Origin: Opitutaceae bacterium
GTDB taxonomy: Bacteria > Verrucomicrobiota > Verrucomicrobiia > Opitutales > Opitutaceae
Reading direction: 5' to 3'
DNA: 34,542 nucleotides
NCBI GenBank assembly: GCA_024711005.1
Contig: JANJTQ010000155.1
Location: 1 to 34,542 of the forward strand
Each line of letters begins with the position of its first letter. Position 1 is the stretch's first letter. Positions 7,570 through 16,614 of this stretch are shown here, piece by piece. Under the pieces are notes generated by a model, which saw only the letters and a list, made by a program, of their open reading frames with translations, made no database searches and had not been told where the DNA came from. Made by a program: the position numbers and the translations under genes.

Positions 7570-8691
7570 TCAGACGCCGCAGGATTTGCGGACGATCAGC
7601 CGGCAGGGCAGGCGCACGTGGAGTTCGTCGAGCGTCTCGTCCTTCAGACGACGCACCAGCATCTCCACCGCGCGGCGGCCCATTTCCATCAATGGCTGGT
7701 GCACCGTTGTCAGCGGTGGCTGGCTGATGGCGGAGGCCGGCAGGTCGTCAAAGCCGACAATCGCCACGTCTCCGGGCACGTTCCAGCCGCGTTCCTCGCA
7801 GCGTCGCAGTGCATTCAGCGCGATAAGATCGTGGAGGCAGATCACCGCCTGCGGAGGCGTGCGCATCGCCATCAGCACATCCATTTCCTGGATACCTTGG
7901 CGGGACGGATCACGGCTGCCGACTTCCAGGAAATATTCGGGCGGCACCGCCAGCCCGTGCTCCTTCATCGCTTCGAGAAAACCTTCTTCACGTTCCCGCA
8001 CCGCCTCGATGCGGGCGCTCGTTAGGAAGGCGATGCGACTATACCCCCTGGCAATCAAGTGCCCGGTCAACTCGTGCATCGCCTCCCGGTTCTGACTGCA
8101 CACGCTCGGCACGTTCTCGTCGTCGGAAAATTCGTCCACCATGACGACCTGTTGGCCCGCCTGCCGCAGCGCATGAACCACCCGCGCATTCGTCGCGTCG
8201 GGCAACGGGGTCTGCAGCGGAACCAAAATGGTGCCGGCCACCTTGTGTTCGTTAAGGCTCACCGCCTGGGCGAGCGCGGCCCCGGCGTCGTTGTGGGAAT
8301 TCGCCAGGATCAACTGATACCCGAGTTCCCCCGCCATGTCCTGCGCACCGCGGATCAAGACCTCATAGGCGCCGGCCACGTTGCTGTGCTGCGTCACCAG
8401 CAGCGCGAGCAGTTTCTTTTGCACCGGCGAACGATCAAAGTTCACGAACGTTCCGCGACCGCGAAACCGCACCAGGAGTCCTTCCTTCACCAGATCGGCA
8501 ATCGCCTTGCGCACCGTGGTGCGCGACAGATTGGTGATGCGACAGAGCTCCAACTCCGTCTGCAACTGCTCCCCGTGCCCCACCTCGCCGCTCAGCACCT
8601 TGTGCCGAAGAAGCTCTTTGGCTGCGCGATAACGCGTCGTTTCGTCGAGATTCCGGGGATCAAGCGTCGAGGTCATGCGCAAGGAATACAT
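7570..8691 (-). CDS. GntR/LacI hybrid transcriptional regulator
   Basis: A 373-residue protein with a GntR winged helix (residues about 15-85: LQTELELCRITNLSRTTVRK, then EGLLVRFRGRGTFV) joined to a LacI-type periplasmic-binding-like domain (LLALLVTQHSNVAGAYEVLI, GTILVPLQ, HLIARGYSRIAFLT, VAIVGFDDLPAS, PPLTTVHQPLMEMGRRAVEML). This arrangement is that of AraR-like sugar-responsive repressors. The likely ligand is a mono- or disaccharide from the local pathway. Start ATG at 8691 has AAGAA eight bases upstream; ATG 8676 is an alternative. A dyad overlaps the start and a perfect one lies near the divergent mannosidase gene, so it probably represses itself and that gene. Confidence 0.9.
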   Translation of the reverse strand: MYSLRMTSTLDPRNLDETTRYRAAKELLRHKVLSGEVGHGEQLQTELELCRITNLSRTTVRKAIADLVKEGLLVRFRGRGTFVNFDRSPVQKKLLALLVTQHSNVAGAYEVLIRGAQDMAGELGYQLILANSHNDAGAALAQAVSLNEHKVAGTILVPLQTPLPDATNARVVHALRQAGQQVVMVDEFSDDENVPSVCSQNREAMHELTGHLIARGYSRIAFLTSARIEAVREREEGFLEAMKEHGLAVPPEYFLEVGSRDPSRQGIQEMDVLMAMRTPPQAVICLHDLIALNALRRCEERGWNVPGDVAIVGFDDLPASAISQPPLTTVHQPLMEMGRRAVEMLVRRLKDETLDELHVRLPCRLIVRKSCGV

Positions 8692-8700
8692 CGTTGTATT
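8685..8700. promoter_or_regulatory. Operator candidate overlapping regulator start
   Basis: The dyad AATACA-N4-TGTATT covers the start codon of the GntR/LacI gene. Its half-sites reappear in the perfect dyad at 8846-8868, consistent with one protein binding both. Confidence 0.5.
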
Positions 8701-8845
8701 TCTTAAAAACAAACCCTTATCGACCACTCGACCCAGCGCGCACACAACACGGCATCGAAGCCGGCCGGCGAATGATCAATCGACAGTGGTTAATCATGGG
8801 GTGGATACGAGGGAGATAGCACCCGGAATCAAGGTGGTCACCCAG

Positions 8846-8868
8846 AAATGTATTTTAAAAATACATTT
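8846..8868. promoter_or_regulatory. Operator candidate: perfect 23-bp dyad
   Basis: AAATGTATTTT and its exact complement flank one central A. It is 122 bp ahead of the alpha-mannosidase start and about 155 bp from the divergent GntR/LacI start. AT-rich symmetric sites of this length are usual for GntR/AraR-type repressors. Confidence 0.6.
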
Positions 8869-8989
8869 GTCGACAAAAATCGAAATCCTCTTCTTAGTTT
8901 CACTCATCTTCGGCGCCCCTTCTCTCGGGTTCTCCGTGAAATGCGGCGCCGCCCTCCATTCCTCCTTTCTCTCAACGCTCAATCCACGA

Positions 8990-11455
8990 ATGCGCTTTCA
9001 TCTCATCGGTAACTCACATCTCGATCCGGTCTGGCTCTGGGACTGGCGCGAAGGCCTGAATGAAGGCATCACCACCTGCCAGACGATCGTGCGTCTCATG
9101 GACGAGTATCCGGCTCTCACCTACATCCGCGGCGAAACCTCCCTTTACCGCCACATTCAGGAGCATGACCGGCCGACTTTTAATCGCATTCGCGAGCTGA
9201 TCGACGCCGGACGTTGGGATGTCATCGGAGGCACGTTTTGCCAGCCCGACACCAACCTTCCGGCGACGGAAGTCCTCAATCGTCACTTCACGTCCGGCAT
9301 CAACTACATGCAGCGCGAGCTCGGGGTGCGCCCGCGCGTCGCCTGGGCGGCCGACTCGTTCGGACACAGCTTTGGCTGGCCCGAAATTTATGCCGCCGCG
9401 GGCATGGATTACTTTGCATTCTCCCGCCCCTTCGAGGCCGATTGCCCGCTACCCTCGCCCGCCTTCTGGTGGGAGGGCGCCGGCAGACGCCGCGTACTGA
9501 GCTGGCGCATTCCCGTCGGCTGGTATGGCAGCGAGCGCAACGACGTCGCACGCCGACTCGACGAATATCGCGAGAAAGCCTCGGCCTGGGGACTCGACAA
9601 CGTCGCGATCACCTTCGGCCTCGGCAATCACGGCGGCGGCCCGACCTCGGAACAGATTCGCGCCATCCTCGCGTGGTGCGATGCCAACAAGGATGTGAAC
9701 GCCGAGTTCTCCACGTTCCACCGGTTCTTCGACGCGCTCTCGAAGGAAAAGAAGGACCACCCGGTCGTGAAGAAGGAGCTCAACTTCACGCTTCGCGGCT
9801 GCTACGCAAGCGCCTTCCGGTACAAGAAAGCCTACCGCCGCACCGAGAACCTCCTGCTCACCGCCGAACGCACGACGAGCGTTTTGTCCGCCGCGCTCGA
9901 CCGTCCGGCGCCCGACCTGAACGCGGCGTGGGATTCGGTGCTGTTCAACACCTTTCACGACATCCTCCCGGGCACCTCCATCGAGTCCACCTACGAGGAT
10001 CAACACGCCTGGCTGGGCGTGGCCTATCACGACGCACGCCGGCACGAACTGGCCGCCCTCAACGCGCTTGCCGCCGAATGCGACACCCATGTGCCCACGC
10101 CCGCGGAAAACATGCCATCGGCGGTCCCGGTCGTGCTGTTCAACCCGCACCCCGCCCCGTTGTCCACGCTGGCCGAATTCGAGGCGTGCATGGAATACCG
10201 TCCGATCCGCGCGTACGACAAGCGGGCTGACGCGCTCCCCGTCGAAGTGATCGACCACCGCGGCAAGCCGGTCCCCTTCCAACTGCTCTCCGTGGACAAC
10301 CAGTTCGCGACGGAACAACCCTGGCGCAAACGCTTCCTCTTCCCCGCCACGCTGCCGGCCTGCGGCTATCAAGTCGTGCGCGTGGCGTGGAACGAAACCC
10401 CGCGCCTCGCCCCGCCGCTCAAGACCCGGGTTCGCACCCGCGGCGACACGTTCGTCGCCAACGAAGCGCTTACCGTGTCGACGAAGGCCGGCGCCGCCGG
10501 CATCGACATCACCCTCGACGGCAAAAAACTCTTCGGCCGCGACGGCCTGCGCGTGGCAACCTTTGACGACCCGTTCGGATCCTGGGGCAACCACGACGGC
10601 GATCACCACGGCGACGACATTTCAACCGTTCTCGCCACCTGGCGGGTCACGCAAACCAAGGTCCTGGAAAAAGGCCCGCTGCGGGCCGTTCTCTGGGTGA
10701 TGCTGACATCCAACTCCTCCCGACTGGAACTGAGTTTCTCGGTCGACGAAGGCGCCCGTCATGTCGCGATCTCGGCCCGGCTGCATTGGAACGAACGCTC
10801 CGCCCGCTTGAAACTGCTGATGCCCGGCGCCGGTGACACGGCGGTCTTCGAAGTGCCCGGCGGCGAAGTCACCCGTGGTTCGCTCGGCGAGGTCCCCGGC
10901 GGACGCTGGATTCGCGCCGATGCCGGACGCCAGCCGTTTATCTTCGCGAGCGATGCACTCTACAATTTCGATCTCGCGAAAGGCGCGCTTCGCGCGACCG
11001 TCGTACGCTCGACGCGTTACGCACGCAACAGTTCGGCCTCGGCCACCGAGGAGCCATGGCGTCCGCATCAGGACATGGGAGAACACTGCTTCAAATTCGC
11101 GATCGGCGCGGGCGACATCGATGCATGGACGCTGGCCGACGGTCTGGAGCATCCGATCGCCGTTCTGCGCACGGCGCCCCACCCCGGCGCCCGCGGACGC
11201 AGCGGCTCGTTTGCCTCGCTGAGCGCCGGAGCACGGTTGCTCGCAATCAAGCCCGCGGCGAACGGCAAGGACTGGATTGTGCGTATTCAAGGAATACCTA
11301 CGAAACCCGCCTCATGCGCCCTCACCTGGCTCGGACAACGAATCGCGTTGGGCCGAATCACGCCGCACGAGATCGCCTCGTTCCGACTGACGTCCGGTCG
11401 CAAGGGCTGGATGGCTGAACGCGTCACAACGGCGGAAGAACGACCTCGTTCATAA
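8990..11455 (+). CDS. GH38 alpha-mannosidase (short form)
   Basis: An 821-residue cytoplasmic enzyme with no signal peptide. The start is placed where the family sequence begins (MRFHLIGNSHLDPVW); the long open frame upstream is untranslated regulatory DNA containing a dyad. H10 and D12 of HLD, nucleophile D122 in WAADSFGHS and H214 in GNHGGGPT are the zinc and catalytic positions of GH38. NTFHDILPGTSIESTY marks the middle domain, followed by a long beta-sandwich C-terminal region. It would cleave alpha-mannosyl residues from oligosaccharides with retention. It lacks the extra N-terminal region of the 1011-residue enzyme at 18096. It is divergent from a GntR/LacI regulator and convergent with an isomerase gene. 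Which linkage it prefers cannot be told. Confidence 0.92.
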   Translation: MRFHLIGNSHLDPVWLWDWREGLNEGITTCQTIVRLMDEYPALTYIRGETSLYRHIQEHDRPTFNRIRELIDAGRWDVIGGTFCQPDTNLPATEVLNRHFTSGINYMQRELGVRPRVAWAADSFGHSFGWPEIYAAAGMDYFAFSRPFEADCPLPSPAFWWEGAGRRRVLSWRIPVGWYGSERNDVARRLDEYREKASAWGLDNVAITFGLGNHGGGPTSEQIRAILAWCDANKDVNAEFSTFHRFFDALSKEKKDHPVVKKELNFTLRGCYASAFRYKKAYRRTENLLLTAERTTSVLSAALDRPAPDLNAAWDSVLFNTFHDILPGTSIESTYEDQHAWLGVAYHDARRHELAALNALAAECDTHVPTPAENMPSAVPVVLFNPHPAPLSTLAEFEACMEYRPIRAYDKRADALPVEVIDHRGKPVPFQLLSVDNQFATEQPWRKRFLFPATLPACGYQVVRVAWNETPRLAPPLKTRVRTRGDTFVANEALTVSTKAGAAGIDITLDGKKLFGRDGLRVATFDDPFGSWGNHDGDHHGDDISTVLATWRVTQTKVLEKGPLRAVLWVMLTSNSSRLELSFSVDEGARHVAISARLHWNERSARLKLLMPGAGDTAVFEVPGGEVTRGSLGEVPGGRWIRADAGRQPFIFASDALYNFDLAKGALRATVVRSTRYARNSSASATEEPWRPHQDMGEHCFKFAIGAGDIDAWTLADGLEHPIAVLRTAPHPGARGRSGSFASLSAGARLLAIKPAANGKDWIVRIQGIPTKPASCALTWLGQRIALGRITPHEIASFRLTSGRKGWMAERVTTAEERPRS

Positions 11456-11493
11456 CAATGTGTGGTCTCGCTGGAGCGTTTTACCGAGGAGAT

Positions 11494-12339
11494 CTAATCG
11501 ACGAGATGCGAGCCCAGCGTCTTGCGCAGGAACTCCAGACTTCGCGCCGCCTCGTCGATTTTACCGCATTCGACCGATAGAAAAATCTCCCGGTCCAGCG
11601 GCTGCAGAATCCTCACAACACGCTCCCAATCCACCACGCCTTCGCCGCACGCGCAGCCCACGGGAGTGCCGGTCACCTTGCCGCGTTCGCTCGCGCCGTG
11701 CTGCATGGAAATATCTTTTGCATGCACGTGTCGTACGAGGTCGCGCACCTTCTCGAGCCCGTCGTACGGGTCTTCAAGCCCAGCCAAGTAGGAGTTGCCC
11801 GTGTCCCAATTGACACCGATCCACGGCGACGGCATGAGGCGCACGATTTTCAACAACCCGTCGGCCGTCTTCGTGTAGACTCCGTGCGGCTCGATGCAGA
11901 GATGCACCCGATGGCGCGCCGCAACCATCGCGGCCTTGGTCAGCGTATAACGCATGGTCTCGTGCGCGAACGCGTCGCTCATCCAGTCCGGCTTCACCAT
12001 CTCATCGGTGTTGACGAACGGTGCCTCCAGCGCATCGGCAAACAGAATCGCCCGCGTCAATCGCGGCACTGCCGCCTCCGGTTTCATCAACGGACTATGC
12101 CCGCTGAAGCTGCTGACCTTGAGGCCGTGGCGGTCGCAGATTTCCTTCATCAGCAGCGGATCCTCTTCCATCGAAAAAGAGTGAAAGTAATGCACCTCGC
12201 TGAGCAGTTCCCAGCCGGTGTGCACCATGGGTTCGATGTAGCGATAGCCGAGTTCGGCCGCGATCTTCGCGCCGGCTTCGAAGCTTTTGTCGGCGCTTCG
12301 ACAGAACTCCATGTTGAGGGTGATTTTGAATTTGGCCAT
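11494..12339 (-). CDS. Sugar-phosphate isomerase/epimerase-like TIM-barrel protein
   Basis: A 281-residue protein of the xylose-isomerase-like (AP endonuclease 2 fold) family. Seen features are IAAELGYRYIEPM, LKVSSFSGHSPL, HRVHLCIEPHG, IGVNWDTGNSYLAG, VRHVHAKDI and LSVECG; the E, D, H and E residues in these segments are the usual metal ligands. Members isomerise or epimerise keto-sugars or act in inositol catabolism; this substrate is unknown. It is the last gene of a leftward trio with the PmoA-like and Gfo/Idh/MocA genes, a common grouping in Verrucomicrobiota and Planctomycetota. A REP-like element fills the gap before it. Confidence 0.87.
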   Translation of the reverse strand: MAKFKITLNMEFCRSADKSFEAGAKIAAELGYRYIEPMVHTGWELLSEVHYFHSFSMEEDPLLMKEICDRHGLKVSSFSGHSPLMKPEAAVPRLTRAILFADALEAPFVNTDEMVKPDWMSDAFAHETMRYTLTKAAMVAARHRVHLCIEPHGVYTKTADGLLKIVRLMPSPWIGVNWDTGNSYLAGLEDPYDGLEKVRDLVRHVHAKDISMQHGASERGKVTGTPVGCACGEGVVDWERVVRILQPLDREIFLSVECGKIDEAARSLEFLRKTLGSHLVD

Positions 12340-12374
12340 GTGGTGTAGGCGTCGGTGTGTGAAGGTTGTTTTTC

Positions 12375-12452
12375 GTAGTCCGGAGCTTTAGCCCGGATGA
12401 TGGTTTTAGATGTCGCGAGGGTGAACGATTCGGGCTAAAGCTCCGAACTACC
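12375..12452. repeat. REP-like inverted-repeat element, copy B
   Basis: Arms GTAGTCCGGAGCTTTAGCCC (12375-12394) and GGGCTAAAGCTCCGAACTAC (12433-12452) are nearly complementary. The element supplies the TAG stop codon of the PmoA-like gene, whose stop is 12448-12450. A related copy is at 3999-4071 in the same position relative to two leftward genes. Confidence 0.88.
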
Positions 12453-13275
12453 GGCAAACCGACGAAGCGTCCGCCACGGTAAAAGTGTAGGTTTCCTCCC
12501 AGGTTTGACCGCGGGCCCAGCGAACGGGCGCGGCGTTGGAGGGGCCGACCGACAGCCAAGCGAAGGGATTCTCGACGATGAAAAGCGCGCCTCCACGAGT
12601 CTGCTCCAGCGTGAGCGAGATTCGGCGAATGGGGCGCGTTTCGTCGATGCGTCCGGTAAATCCGAGTCGGACGGGCGTCGCGCCGAGCGCGTCGGCGAAC
12701 GTCGTGGGGGTTCCGTCCAAAACGAGTTCATTGCCACCGGTGCCGCTGAAATCGCGCCGCAGTCGAAAACCAAAACCGTCATAGTTGACCTTGCGACCGT
12801 CGCGACGCGCCATGCTCCACACACTCATGGCAAGCTCCACGTCACGCAGCGGTTCCAACGAGGTTTTCCACTGCCAGCGGAAGCCGGTCCCGGTGTCCTC
12901 GCAGCTGATGGTCCGCTTCTCTCGGAAGGTCGGCAGCGAGCCGTCCTCCGCCGACCAGAGTAGATCCTGTTCGAAGCTCGCGGTCGCACCCCACGCGGAG
13001 ATAACGCGCAACGCCTGCGACGCCTGCACACCGGTCGGAGTCGGGAGCCCTTCGCTGGCGCATTCCTCCCAGAAATTCAGGTCGGTGGTGCGCAGGCCAA
13101 ACTGGGCGCCTTTGTGATGCGGATGATCGTGCGGCTGACAGACCACGAGGTCGTAACCCGCCGGTGAGCGAAGCTTGCTGAGGTGCGGTTTGTGCGAGTC
13201 GTCGGCTCGATAGACGCCGGCCAACCGGTCGCCCGACCAGATTTCCAACACGCCGCCTTTTTCGATGAGTCTCAT
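12448..13275 (-). CDS. PmoA-family (DUF6807) protein
   Basis: A 275-residue protein with no signal peptide. The diagnostic block HDHPHHKGAQFGLR, followed by NFWEE, fits the DUF6807/PmoA-named family; despite the name, members near oxidoreductases are thought to act on sugars, not methane. The rest is beta-rich (FRWQWKTSLEPL, RISLTLEQTRGG, WETYTFTV-like ending), resembling galactose-mutarotase-like folds. The histidines could bind a metal. It sits 15 bp after the Gfo/Idh/MocA gene, so they are probably co-transcribed. Its stop codon lies in a REP-like element. Function in a sugar 3-keto pathway is inference. Confidence 0.82.
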   Translation of the reverse strand: MRLIEKGGVLEIWSGDRLAGVYRADDSHKPHLSKLRSPAGYDLVVCQPHDHPHHKGAQFGLRTTDLNFWEECASEGLPTPTGVQASQALRVISAWGATASFEQDLLWSAEDGSLPTFREKRTISCEDTGTGFRWQWKTSLEPLRDVELAMSVWSMARRDGRKVNYDGFGFRLRRDFSGTGGNELVLDGTPTTFADALGATPVRLGFTGRIDETRPIRRISLTLEQTRGGALFIVENPFAWLSVGPSNAAPVRWARGQTWEETYTFTVADASSVCR

Positions 13276-13290
13276 GGTGAAGCGTCCGGG

Positions 13291-14382
13291 TCAGAGGTTT
13301 TTCAAATCGATCCAGGTGCCCGTCTTGGCGGATTGGTAGATACCTTCGATCAGGCGCATGGTCCCGAGGTTGTCGCGACCGCTGCTGAGCGGTTCGGCGC
13401 CGGTGTGACAGCAGTCCGCGAAATGCAGCATCTGGTTGACGAAGCTGTTGTCGGAGGGGAGTCCATCGGTGTCGGGCGGCACGGGCTGAAATCCGCGAAA
13501 TTGGGCGAGCCAGTTGTTCTCGTCCTTCACGCCGGGGTGCTGCTTCGACGCGTAGACCGCGGGCGCTTGGTATTCGCCGTTATTGGGCGAGGCATGAATC
13601 GCGCCGTCCTGGCCGAAAATCATGAGTCCCTCGCTGTAAGGCATCCGGAAGCCCGAGTAGGTACCGAACATCTCTCCGAGCGCACCGCTTTCGAACTCGA
13701 ACAACGCCGCCGCAAAATCCTCGGCTCCGTTGATGTAGCCGGGGTCCAGCGTGCGGGTGACGGCGGAGACCCGACGGACCTCGCCGAGGCAGAAACGCAC
13801 CAAATCGAGACGATGCACGCAGACGGAAATGACAATGCCGCCGCCGGCCTTGCTCCCGTCGGCCAGCCAATGCCCCGCCGGCAGAATGCCGTTGCTGAAC
13901 AGCCCCTGCATCGAATCGAAACGCACGGCCTGCACCCGGCCAATCTCTCCCGACTCGATAAGGCGTTTCGCTCCGCGGTAACTGCGATCATAGCGCTGGC
14001 ATTGTCCGATCATAAGCCGCACGCCGGCTTTGTCCGCGGCGTCCGCCATGGACCGCGCCTCGGCGAGGCTGCACGCCATGGGCTTCTCGACCAACACATG
14101 CCGGCCCGAGACGATCGCCGCGTGCGCCAGAGCCGCGTGCTCGGCGTGCACCGTCAAGATGAGCACGGCGTCGATCTCGGCATCGCGCAGCATCGTTGCA
14201 GGGTCGGCATAGACCTTCGCACCCGGGAATTCATCCGCCGCTTTTTGCGCCGCGGCGGGATTGATATCCATCACGGCGGCGAGACGCACACTTTCGGGAA
14301 ATTGCTGGAACGCGACCTTGTGGGCATTCCAGATGTTGCCGGCGCCGATCAGTCCGATGCGAAGAGGAGAAGGAGGCTTCAT
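13291..14382 (-). CDS. Gfo/Idh/MocA-family oxidoreductase
   Basis: A 363-residue protein with the full family signature: Rossmann motif IGLIGAGNIWNAH near the N-terminus, AVMDINPA after strand two, VLILTVHAEH, and HVLVEKPMACS with the conserved lysine. The catalytic domain has GEIGRVQAV and GGGIVISVCVHRLDL, carrying a catalytic-histidine-like position. It would oxidise or reduce a sugar or polyol with NAD(P). It is the first gene of the leftward trio (then PmoA-like, isomerase-like) and is divergent from an AraC regulator that probably controls the unit. It is a different subfamily from the oxidoreductase at 2968. Confidence 0.92.
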   Translation of the reverse strand: MKPPSPLRIGLIGAGNIWNAHKVAFQQFPESVRLAAVMDINPAAAQKAADEFPGAKVYADPATMLRDAEIDAVLILTVHAEHAALAHAAIVSGRHVLVEKPMACSLAEARSMADAADKAGVRLMIGQCQRYDRSYRGAKRLIESGEIGRVQAVRFDSMQGLFSNGILPAGHWLADGSKAGGGIVISVCVHRLDLVRFCLGEVRRVSAVTRTLDPGYINGAEDFAAALFEFESGALGEMFGTYSGFRMPYSEGLMIFGQDGAIHASPNNGEYQAPAVYASKQHPGVKDENNWLAQFRGFQPVPPDTDGLPSDNSFVNQMLHFADCCHTGAEPLSSGRDNLGTMRLIEGIYQSAKTGTWIDLKNL

Positions 14383-14409
14383 GCGGGCACCATCATCGCA
14401 GAAACACGC

Positions 14410-14432
14410 GGGTTTTCGCTTTCTTGAAACCC
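14410..14432. promoter_or_regulatory. Dyad in the divergent promoter region
   Basis: GGGTTT and AAACCC flank an 11-bp spacer in the 81-bp gap between the oxidoreductase and AraC starts. It is a possible regulator site; the arms are short. Confidence 0.35.
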
Positions 14433-14463
14433 TCTAAAATGTATAAAAAACAACTGTCACAAT

Positions 14464-15306
14464 ATGGCAATTTTTCGCCCCCACTCCGTGCTGGCTGGCT
14501 TCCATGCGGATCTTCCGGACCCCGCGCTTCCGGAACTCACCCACATCGGCGAAGAGTGGATTCCCACGGATTTCCGCATCCCTGATCACGTCCATGATGT
14601 GTGGGAATTCTATTTCCAGATCGATGGACGAACGGAATGGAACGTGAACGGCAGTCCGGTCACGCTGAATGCGGGCGCTTTGCTCGGAGTGGCTCCCGGC
14701 GTTCTTCACCGGCTGATTTCACCGACGAAGTCCGCCCATCATTTTTTCTTCGCCGGAATCGACCTCGGCACGGTGCTGGCGACCATGCCCTCCGCCCTGG
14801 TCATCTGGCGGCGAGAACGTTCTTTTTTTGTCCGGAACGCACCGGAGATCGCACCGGCGTTTCGCCTGCTCGTCCGTGAAGTGACACTCAAAGCTCCCTT
14901 CCGGGGCGAAGCCCTGAGGTTGTCGCTTCGACTGTTGATGCTGGAACTGACCCGGGCGCTGCAAGCCTCGCCGAGAGCGCGATCACTGGCCCCGCAACAC
15001 CCGGCCGTCCTGAGAGCGCGCGAGCTGATCGATCACCAACCCGCCCGGGCGTGGACGGTACAAACGCTGGCGGTCATGGCGGGCCTCTCGGCAAGCCGAC
15101 TTTCCGCCTGCTTCAAGACGGAGGTGGGAATGACGCTTCATCAATATCTGATGCGCGCCCGCATCGAGGCCGCCAAAACGCTCCTAAAAGACACCGAGCT
15201 GCCGATCACAGGGATCGCGTTGGAACTCGGCTACGCGTCGAGCCAGCACTTTTCCTCGGCCTTCCGGGCCGCGACCGGCCACAGCCCCAGCGCCTTCCGA
15301 AAGTAA
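14464..15306 (+). CDS. AraC-family transcriptional regulator
   Basis: A 280-residue protein. The N-terminal cupin-like sensor has HVHDVWEFYFQIDG and LGVAPGVLHRL, as in sugar-sensing AraC proteins. The C-terminal pair of helix-turn-helix motifs (about residues 180-280) shows WTVQTLAVMAGLSASRLSA and, in the second, ITGIALELGYASSQHFSSAF, ending GHSPSAFRK. It is divergent from the oxidoreductase/PmoA/isomerase unit 81 bp away and is the likely activator of that unit. No ribosome binding site is clear before the ATG. Confidence 0.92.
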   Translation: MAIFRPHSVLAGFHADLPDPALPELTHIGEEWIPTDFRIPDHVHDVWEFYFQIDGRTEWNVNGSPVTLNAGALLGVAPGVLHRLISPTKSAHHFFFAGIDLGTVLATMPSALVIWRRERSFFVRNAPEIAPAFRLLVREVTLKAPFRGEALRLSLRLLMLELTRALQASPRARSLAPQHPAVLRARELIDHQPARAWTVQTLAVMAGLSASRLSACFKTEVGMTLHQYLMRARIEAAKTLLKDTELPITGIALELGYASSQHFSSAFRAATGHSPSAFRK

Positions 15307-15424
15307 TCAATCACCGGCCCTCCAGCAGGATTCGGCCGCATCGATGTGAGTTGGGCAAAACCGCTCCGAATCGGAGTCATACACGGCCATCACCGTGAGC
15401 GCTGTCCGATTCCAAAAGGAGTAT

Positions 15425-16570
15425 TCAAACCGCCCCGTTTCGTGAGATCGCATCGGCCAAGGGCAGCACGGTGACGTGCTCGCTTAACGAATACGTGCGC
15501 GTGCCGGGGTAAACCACCCACAATTCGTCCAAGCCCAGATCGGTTCGGGCGATGTGCATGGAACGGGTAAAAACAGGCGCATCGGCTCGCTTCACCTCGA
15601 CACCAATGCGTCGACCACCGCGAATGAGCATCAGGTCAAGTTCGCTGCCGCTATGTACGGCGTAGAAATAAGCTTCGTCAGGCCGCAATGCCCGCAACAA
15701 CTCCTCGATCACGAATCCTTCCCAAGACGCACCCAATTTGGGATGCGTATGTAATTCGGAAGCGTTGCGTACACCGAGCAAGGTGTGCAGCAGACCGGAA
15801 TCACGCAGATATATCTTGGGACTTTTCACCACACGTTTGCCCAAGTTGGCATGCCACGGCAACAGACGGCGGACCATGTAGGTTTGCTCCAAGGCATCGA
15901 GGTAGGCGCGCACGGTGTTGGGGGCCACACCCAGTGAGGCGGCCAGTTCGCTGCCGTTCCAAATCTGGCCATGATAGTGCGCGAGCATCGTCCACAATCG
16001 TCCCATGAGCGTCGGCGAAAGACCAAACCCGAGAAGGGCGAGGTCGCGCTCCAGGAAGGTGCGGGTGAAATTCTTGCGCCAAGCCACGCTGTCCTCGTCG
16101 TCAACGGCCAAAAACGATCGAGGAAACCCGCCGCGCAGCCAGAGACGATCTTGGGCATCGGTGGAAACCTCCCCTAGATCGAGTCCGCGCATTTCGATAA
16201 TCTCGACGCGGCCGGCGAGTGATTCCGCCGCTTGCCGGGAAAGTTCAGGCGAGGCACTTCCCAACAGAAGAAAGGTCGCCGGATGATCGGCGCGGTCCGC
16301 CAGCACGCGCAGCACCGGGAACAAGCCAGGCTGGCGCTGGGCCTCGTCGATGACGACCAGTCCACGCAAGTCACGCAATGCGGTGGCGGGATTTTCCAGC
16401 AACGTTGCCACGGCCGGATCTTCAAGGTCGAAATACTGAGGATGATCGGCGCCGATGAATTGCCGCGCCAAGGTGGTTTTACCACACTGCCGGGGACCGA
16501 GCAACGACACCACGGGACTACGCTTCAAGGCGCGCTTGATTTCGGTAGAGTAGAGAAGGCGCGCAATCAC
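15425..16570 (-). CDS. AAA-type ATPase with DUF4143 domain
   Basis: A 381-residue protein. Walker A is GPRQCGKT (25-32) and Walker B LVVIDEAQ (71-78); LLLGSASPEL is the usual sensor strand. The C-terminal DUF4143 region has LRDSGLLHTLLG, WEGFVIEELL, and a nuclease-like SGSELDLMLIRGGRRIGVEVKRA, a restriction-endonuclease-fold pattern (E-x-D...E-x-K). Such proteins are common accessory genes, and function is unknown. It starts with GTG. It is leftward, convergent with the AraC gene, and unrelated to carbohydrate use, so probably a horizontally moving cargo gene. Confidence 0.9.
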   Translation of the reverse strand: MIARLLYSTEIKRALKRSPVVSLLGPRQCGKTTLARQFIGADHPQYFDLEDPAVATLLENPATALRDLRGLVVIDEAQRQPGLFPVLRVLADRADHPATFLLLGSASPELSRQAAESLAGRVEIIEMRGLDLGEVSTDAQDRLWLRGGFPRSFLAVDDEDSVAWRKNFTRTFLERDLALLGFGLSPTLMGRLWTMLAHYHGQIWNGSELAASLGVAPNTVRAYLDALEQTYMVRRLLPWHANLGKRVVKSPKIYLRDSGLLHTLLGVRNASELHTHPKLGASWEGFVIEELLRALRPDEAYFYAVHSGSELDLMLIRGGRRIGVEVKRADAPVFTRSMHIARTDLGLDELWVVYPGTRTYSLSEHVTVLPLADAISRNGAV

Positions 16571-16614
16571 ACATGAAATTCGGCAACGAAATTGCCAATT
16601 TTCAAGTTAATAAC

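Noticed and set aside
8675-8989. N-terminal extension of the GH38 enzyme
   Set aside because: The extension overlaps the operator dyads and has no family similarity; the conserved GH38 sequence begins at the ATG at 8990.
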